Positions 63,641 through 64,000 of a stretch of DNA of 64,000 bases are shown one piece after another (the first letter of the stretch is position 1; each line of letters opens with the position of its first letter). The translations under genes were made by a program, and so were the position numbers. The notes beneath the pieces were generated by a model that was not told where the DNA came from, did no database searches, and saw only the letters and a list, made by a program, of their open reading frames with translations. The stretch is from Flavobacterium limnophilum (GTDB taxonomy: Bacteria; Bacteroidota; Bacteroidia; Flavobacteriales; Flavobacteriaceae), in the NCBI RefSeq assembly GCF_027111315.2, contig NZ_CP114289.2, forward strand, positions 2,356,001 through 2,420,000, in the 5' to 3' direction.

Positions 63641-64000
63641 TAGGCGATTGTGGTGGGCGGACCTGCTAACTTTACCGACATAAAAAGTTAAGAATAAAAA
63701 TCTTAATTTTAACTTATGAAAAAGACGCGAAAAATTTATGACCGATTGCCCTGTCTTTTATTTCATTCCAACTTAAAGCCATAGAAAGTATTGCAATTTG
63801 TTATTTACCAAACGCACCATATATAAATGATTTTAACAAGATTATTTACATATAGTTATACCCAATTTTCAACAAATATCAACACTTTTTAAATCATAAT
63901 ATTACGGAAAACCGTAAAGTGAGAATTATTATTATTTTTTACAATTTAAATTATTGGTTTTTCATTTAGATCTACATGTAAGTCACTACAATCAAATAAG
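63641..64000. other. Non-coding tail with a TACGG-N4-CCGTA palindrome
   Basis: About 360 AT-rich bases after hsdM with no supportable gene. At 63902-63917 lies the palindrome TTACGG-AAAA-CCGTAA, similar to the one upstream of hsdR at 50833. An imperfect A/T-rich hairpin near 63683-63715 may terminate hsdM. Confidence 0.5.

Overview
The window is AT-rich chromosomal DNA from a member of the Bacteroidota, most probably a Flavobacterium or close relative. Supporting signs are SusC/SusD pairs, a hybrid two-component regulator, C-terminal type IX secretion (T9SS) sorting domains, DUF2141, and promoters of the Bacteroidetes type (TTG, about 19 bp, TAnnTTTG). No rRNA, tRNA or CRISPR was found.

Region 1 (1-10151, all minus strand) is a glycan-degradation cluster. 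It holds a GH3 enzyme cut by the window edge, GH2, GH43, a small lipocalin-like secreted protein, a TonB-dependent receptor and a membrane-bound AraC-type regulator. Region 2 (10436-17255, minus) is an efflux operon: GbsR/MarR-like repressor, TolC-type channel, adaptor, RND pump and a DUF2141 protein, closed by a clear terminator. It is preceded by a promoter and probable repressor sites. An IS1182-family element (17412-19147) lies between it and the next operon.

Region 3 (19238-46190) is a pectin utilisation locus. One minus-strand operon encodes SusC, SusD and a beta-helix surface lipoprotein. A second encodes GH95, two CE8 pectin methylesterases, another GH95, a PL11 rhamnogalacturonan lyase and a PL10 pectate lyase. 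A divergent hybrid two-component system (HTCS) and a sugar dehydrogenase of the SDR family follow on the plus strand. The two minus-strand operons share the same promoter geometry: two 12-bp direct repeats 22 bp apart, with the near repeat starting 24 bp from the last base of the -7 box. This is a strong candidate HTCS operator. A decayed third CE8 tail lies inside the enzyme operon.

Region 4 (46566-49440) looks like the remains of an integrative or mobilisable element: tandem tRNA-tail-like repeats, an excisionase-like HTH gene, an IS256-family insertion that splits that gene's terminator, oriT-like hairpins and a broken reading frame. A 16-copy 11-bp tandem array then runs up to the promoter of an unrecognised protein gene.

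Region 5 (50833-63917) is a type I restriction-modification island with the order hsdR, higB-higA, hsdS, repeat array, Y1 (REP-type) transposase, gene fragment, acetyltransferase-like gene, MqsR-like toxin with MqsA/Panacea antitoxin, hsdM. The most unusual feature is the array: the last 29 codons of hsdS plus a hairpin-rich spacer are repeated eight more times at a period of about 261 bp. Every copy keeps an ATG, an open frame and a stop. It ends at a REP-associated tyrosine transposase, and a degenerate copy lies 1.9 kb further on. Similar TACGG-N4-CCGTA palindromes lie just outside both ends of the island.
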